Source: Micromonospora kangleipakensis (lineage in GTDB: Bacteria; Actinomycetota; Actinomycetes; Mycobacteriales; Micromonosporaceae). Taken from it: 64,000 bases of DNA. Where the stretch lies: positions 6,882,001-6,946,000 of the forward strand of contig NZ_SHLD01000001.1 of assembly GCF_004217615.1 (NCBI RefSeq), read 5' to 3'. Of the stretch, positions 60,918 to 64,000 are shown piece after piece. How positions within the stretch are numbered: the stretch's first letter is position 1; each line of letters starts with the position of its first letter. The notes under the pieces were generated by a model that searched no databases, was not told the origin of the DNA, and worked only from the letters and a program-made list of their open reading frames with translations. The position numbers and the translations under genes were made by a program.

Positions 60918-62339
60918 ATGTCGCAGGAGACGACCTACCTCGAACTGTCCGAAGTGGACGGTAGTACGCACAAGTTCTACGAGGTCGTGGTGGCGGACAC
61001 CGCACTGACCGTGCGCTACGGCCGGATCGGCGACCAGGGCCAGGTCAAGACCAGCACCTTCCCGGACAACGCGCGCGCCCGCGCCGCCGCCGCGAAGAAG
61101 ATCGGCGAGAAGATCCGCAAGGGGTACGCCCCGGCGGTGCCCGGTGTCCGGCAGAAGCGGTCGGTGTCCCGCCGGCAGATCGTCAGCACCCGCTCCACCG
61201 CGCGCACCGCCCCGGTCCTCTGGCGGTACGACTCGGGCGCGCCCGCGTTCGGCATCTTCATCGACGGGCAGAGCTGCATGGTGGGCAACGAGCACGGCGT
61301 GATCACCACGCTCGGCCACGACGCCCGGGTGCTGAACCAGGTCCGGCTCCCCGACGGGGTGAAGTGCATCGTCGCCGACGACGCCTGGATCTACGCCGGC
61401 TGCGACGACGGCAACGTGTACGACCTGTCCGGCAAGGTGCCCCGGGCGGCGTACGCGATCGCCCCCGAGATCGACATCTACTGGCTGGACATCCACGACG
61501 GGGTGCTGGGTGTCTCCGATGCCGATGGCGGGATCGCCGCGATCGACCACGAGGACGAGTTCCTGTGGCGGCGGGCGGGGCGCGGCCGGGCCGCCTGGAT
61601 GGTCCGCTGCGACGCCGACGCGCTCTACCACGGCCACTCGCAGGGAGTGACCGGCTACGACTGGCGGACCGGGCGGGAGCTGTGGCACACCCGGACCGGG
61701 TCGGTCCTCTTCGGCTGGCAGGAACGGGACGCGGTCTTCGCCGGCACCGGCACCCGGGAGGTGGTGCGGCTGCGCAAGGACGGGCGCACCGGGCGGGCGT
61801 ACCGCTGCGACGCCCCGGTCTTCTCCTGCGCCACCGCCGAGGGCGGCCGGTACGTCTTCGCCGGCGACAGCCAGTCCTCGATCTACTGCTTCGACGCCGC
61901 CGGCAACCGGCTGTGGAAGCTCGGCACCGGCTGTGGCTCGGCGTACTCGATGCAGTACCACGACGAGCGCCTCTACGTGGTGACCACCGGCGGCTACCTG
62001 GCCTGCGTCGACGCCAGCGAGCCGGCGATCCGGGCGGCCGAGGCGGGCAGCGTGCCCGAGGTGGTGGACGTCAAGGCACCGGCCCGGCTGCCCGAGCCGG
62101 CGGCCTGGACGACCGTCGAGGTGACCACCGACGACCGCGACGGCGTGGTGGTGCAGTGTGTCGAGGACGGCGGCCGGCTGCGCATCCAGGTGCTCTCCTC
62201 CGGGTACCGGCGCGACTGGTCGGTGCAGTTCCCGAAGGGCATCCGCGAGCCGGGCGCGCGCTACCTGGTCACCGAGGTCCGGGAGTCCGGCCGCGGCGGC
62301 TTCTACCGGGCGTACGGCGACATCCGCCGGCTCCGCTGA
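60918..62339 (+). CDS. WGR domain fused to PQQ-type beta-propeller
   Basis: 473 aa, cytoplasmic. Residues 1-75 form a WGR domain (LELSEVDGSTHKFYEVVVAD, then VRYGRIGDQGQ in place of W-G-R), as found in poly(ADP-ribose) polymerases and several conflict-system proteins. Residues about 95-375 hold repeated propeller blades of the PQQ/WD type (AWIYAGCDDGNVYDLSGK, YVFAGDSQSSIYCFDAAGN, RLYVVTTGGYLACVDAS). The last 75 residues are a separate module (DWSVQFPKGIREPGARYLVT, GGFYRAYGDIRRL) that I have no name for. No enzyme motif is visible; a sensor or scaffold role is likely. ATG 60918 follows TCGGAGGCATCCCC. It has its own promoter region with a possible TTAGCGT. Confidence 0.8.
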   Translation: MSQETTYLELSEVDGSTHKFYEVVVADTALTVRYGRIGDQGQVKTSTFPDNARARAAAAKKIGEKIRKGYAPAVPGVRQKRSVSRRQIVSTRSTARTAPVLWRYDSGAPAFGIFIDGQSCMVGNEHGVITTLGHDARVLNQVRLPDGVKCIVADDAWIYAGCDDGNVYDLSGKVPRAAYAIAPEIDIYWLDIHDGVLGVSDADGGIAAIDHEDEFLWRRAGRGRAAWMVRCDADALYHGHSQGVTGYDWRTGRELWHTRTGSVLFGWQERDAVFAGTGTREVVRLRKDGRTGRAYRCDAPVFSCATAEGGRYVFAGDSQSSIYCFDAAGNRLWKLGTGCGSAYSMQYHDERLYVVTTGGYLACVDASEPAIRAAEAGSVPEVVDVKAPARLPEPAAWTTVEVTTDDRDGVVVQCVEDGGRLRIQVLSSGYRRDWSVQFPKGIREPGARYLVTEVRESGRGGFYRAYGDIRRLR

Positions 62340-62445
62340 CCGGCACGGTCGGTGGCCGGGCGGGCCCTCCGCCGACCCCGTGCTCCAGACGCATCCGGCC
62401 AGAACCGGTTGTACGCGGCGGGCCGGGAAGGTCCAGGATGGTCGG

Positions 62446-63324
62446 ATGGCCGTGGAGCTGGAGATCCCCGAGGGGTTGCGCTGGACCGAGCGGGTGCCGG
62501 CCGGCCGGGAGTGGCTGGCGACGCTGCCGGACCGGCTGGCCGAATGCGTGCGGCGGTGGGAGCTGCGGGTCGGGCCGCCCTTCCCGTACGCCTTCGCGTC
62601 GCTGGCTATGCCGGCGGAGCTGCCGGACGGCACCCCGGCGGTGCTGAAGTTGCAGTACCCCGACGACGACAGCGTGCACGAGGCGACCGCCCTGGCGCAC
62701 TGGGCCGGCCGGGGCGCGATCCGGCTGCTGGCCCACGACGCGGAGCGCCGGGCGTTGCTGGTCGAGCGGTGCGTGCCCGGCACCCCGCTGCACCAGCTCC
62801 CGCCCGATCGGGCGCTCGACGCGGTGGTGGAGCTGCTGCCCCGGCTTCAGGTGCCGGCCGGCCCGCCGTTCACCACGCTCGCCGAGGAGGCGGCCGGCTG
62901 GGCCGAGCGGATGCCGGTCAACTGGGAGCGGGCCAACCGGCCGTACGAGCAGCGGCTGCTCGACGCCGCGCTCGGGCTGCTCGCCGACCTGGTGCCGAGC
63001 CAGGGCGAGCAGGTGCTGGTCAACCAGGACCTGCACGCCGGCAACGTGCTGTGGGCCAGCCGGGAGCCGTGGCTGGTGATCGACCCGAAGCCGCTGGTCG
63101 GCGAGCGTGAGTTCGCGCCGATGCCGATGGTGCGCGGCGCCGAGCTGGGCCGCTCCCCCGCGGCGGTGCGCCACCGGCTGGGCCGGCTCAGCGCCGAGCT
63201 GGGGCTCGATCGGGAGCGGGTCCGCGGCTGGGCGATCGTGCACACCCTGGCCTGGAGCATCGGCGAGGGCCAGGTCTTCCCCCACCAGGTCGAGGTGGTC
63301 CGCTGGCTGCTCGGCGACGAGTGA
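62446..63324 (+). CDS. APH(6)/hydroxyurea-type phosphotransferase family protein
   Basis: 292 aa kinase-fold protein of the streptomycin 6-kinase family (PF04655). WELRVGPPFPYAFASLAMPA is the N-lobe opening, AVLKLQYPDDDSVHEATALA holds the ATP-binding Lys and Glu, ALLVERCVPGTPL is the hinge, and VNQDLHAGNVLWA with WLVIDPKPLVGE are the catalytic and metal loops. Relatives inactivate streptomycin, but many are of unknown substrate. ATG 62446; the frame is open upstream without support. It is about 106 bases after the WGR gene. Confidence 0.88.
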   Translation: MAVELEIPEGLRWTERVPAGREWLATLPDRLAECVRRWELRVGPPFPYAFASLAMPAELPDGTPAVLKLQYPDDDSVHEATALAHWAGRGAIRLLAHDAERRALLVERCVPGTPLHQLPPDRALDAVVELLPRLQVPAGPPFTTLAEEAAGWAERMPVNWERANRPYEQRLLDAALGLLADLVPSQGEQVLVNQDLHAGNVLWASREPWLVIDPKPLVGEREFAPMPMVRGAELGRSPAAVRHRLGRLSAELGLDRERVRGWAIVHTLAWSIGEGQVFPHQVEVVRWLLGDE

Positions 63325-63348
63325 GCGCCGCGCCGGACCGGGCGGGGG

Positions 63349-64000
63349 TCAGCGGGCCTGGCAGGTGGCGCACCAGTAGAGGTTGCGGCCGGCCAGCTCG
63401 CCCCGGCTGACCTCGGTGCCGCAGATGTGGCAGGGCGCGCCGGGGCGGCGGTAGACGTACACCTCGCCGCCGTGCCGATCGACGCGGGCGGCGCGACCCG
63501 TCGCCTCGGGCAGGTGGGCGTCGCGCACGGTGTCGATCCGGCCCCGCTCGACGGCGAGGGTCATCAGCGCGACCAGGTCGGCCCAGAGTTCCCGCCAGCC
63601 GGCCGGGGTCAGCTCCCGGCCGGGCAGGGTGGGTGGCAGCCCGGCCCGGAACAGCGCCTCGGCCACGAAGATCAACCCGGTGCCGGCCACCACCGACTGG
63701 TCGAGCAGCAGCGCCGCTAGGGGCGTCGGGCTGCGAGAGATCCGGGCGTACGCCCGGTCGGGGTCGGCGTCGGCGCGCAGCGGGTCCGGGCCGAGCCGGT
63801 CGCGCAGCGCCGCCACCTCGGGCGGGGTGAGCAGCTCGCAGGCGGTGGGGCCGCGCAGGTCGAGCCAGTGCCGGTCGCTGGTCAGCCGCAGCCGCACCTG
63901 ACCGACGGGGGGCGGCGGCTCGCCGGGGCCGTCGGCGAACTTGCCGTACAGCCCGAGGTGGAGGTGCAGGGTCAGCTCGCCGGCGTAGTGGTGCAGCAGG
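63349..64000 (-). CDS. Fpg/Nei family DNA glycosylase, 5' end outside window
   Basis: Removes oxidised bases from DNA and nicks the site. The visible 216 codons start inside the gene: LHLHLGLYGKF near the right edge is the middle beta region, SPTPLAALLLDQSVVAGTGL the helix-two-turn-helix, and CHICGTEVSRGELAGRNLYW with CATCQAR the C-terminal zinc finger. The catalytic N-terminal Pro-Glu lies beyond base 64000. The AGTGLIFVAEALFRAG block is nearer to the actinobacterial Nei type than to Fpg. Confidence 0.93.
   Translation of the reverse strand, partial: LLHHYAGELTLHLHLGLYGKFADGPGEPPPPVGQVRLRLTSDRHWLDLRGPTACELLTPPEVAALRDRLGPDPLRADADPDRAYARISRSPTPLAALLLDQSVVAGTGLIFVAEALFRAGLPPTLPGRELTPAGWRELWADLVALMTLAVERGRIDTVRDAHLPEATGRAARVDRHGGEVYVYRRPGAPCHICGTEVSRGELAGRNLYWCATCQAR

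Noticed and set aside
58199..60919. 906-codon open frame on the minus strand
   Set aside because: It runs opposite two clearly recognised genes (the YbdK-like ligase and the flavoprotein) and has no domain of its own.

Overview
This window comes from the chromosome of a high-GC actinomycete, most likely Micromonospora or a close relative in the Micromonosporaceae. The base composition is very GC-rich throughout, GTG and TTG starts are frequent, and the conserved gene order argS-lysA-hom-thrC-thrB-rho-rpmE-prfA-prmC-tsaC is actinobacterial. The CBM2-linked secreted hydrolases, the DUF6412 and DUF3105 proteins and the short repeats between genes also fit. There is no plasmid, phage or biosynthetic cluster signature. 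The species assignment is inference.

Region 1 (1-26016, mostly minus strand) is the housekeeping half. Read in the direction of transcription it runs argS, lysA, hom, thrC (arginyl-tRNA synthetase, then the aspartate family: lysine, homoserine, threonine). An accessory insertion follows: an RND exporter, a broken polysaccharide deacetylase and an MFS exporter. Then come thrB, rho, rpmE, prfA, prmC, tsaC, a low-molecular-weight phosphatase and a class A penicillin-binding protein cut by the window edge. Other insertions are a giant secreted phosphodiester-glycosidase/metallophosphoesterase and a polynucleotide kinase-phosphatase (between rho and rpmE), and a diguanylate cyclase (between prfA and prmC). 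PrmC methylates the release factor encoded by prfA nearby.

Region 2 (26115-34473, plus strand) starts with two exported metal- or envelope-related genes (DUF3105, DUF305). These are followed by a transposase-derived DNA-binding protein, a tRNA-Arg(CCG), and a ChvE/MmsAB-type sugar ABC transporter with an adjacent ROK regulator. The transporter operon has a notable leader: nested inverted repeats over the likely promoter, then a 9-codon upstream ORF whose stop overlaps the first real start.

Region 3 (34532-50652) is a mosaic of small accessory units, several of them regulator/target pairs. It holds a LigD-type polymerase, a PEP-mutase-family enzyme with a divergent MocR regulator, an MFS exporter with a divergent HxlR regulator, an FAD monooxygenase with a divergent PadR regulator, and a TetR regulator with two perfect tandem palindromes followed by an MMPL exporter. 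It also has an erythromycin-esterase homologue, a DUF2795 protein, a Gfo/Idh/MocA oxidoreductase followed by the apparent tail of a lost molybdopterin enzyme, two small membrane proteins, a FabG-type reductase and a trehalose-synthase-like GH13 enzyme.

Region 4 (50747-64000) contains a secreted polysaccharide-degradation cluster: two CBM2-GH18 chitinases with a clear sigma-70-type promoter, and a GH16-CBM6 beta-glucanase behind a CebR-like palindrome. It is followed by a second-type YidC insertase, a YbdK-like carboxylate-amine ligase, a CoA-disulfide-reductase-like flavoprotein, a WGR-beta-propeller protein of unknown role, an APH(6)-family kinase and the 3' part of a Fpg/Nei DNA glycosylase that leaves the window.
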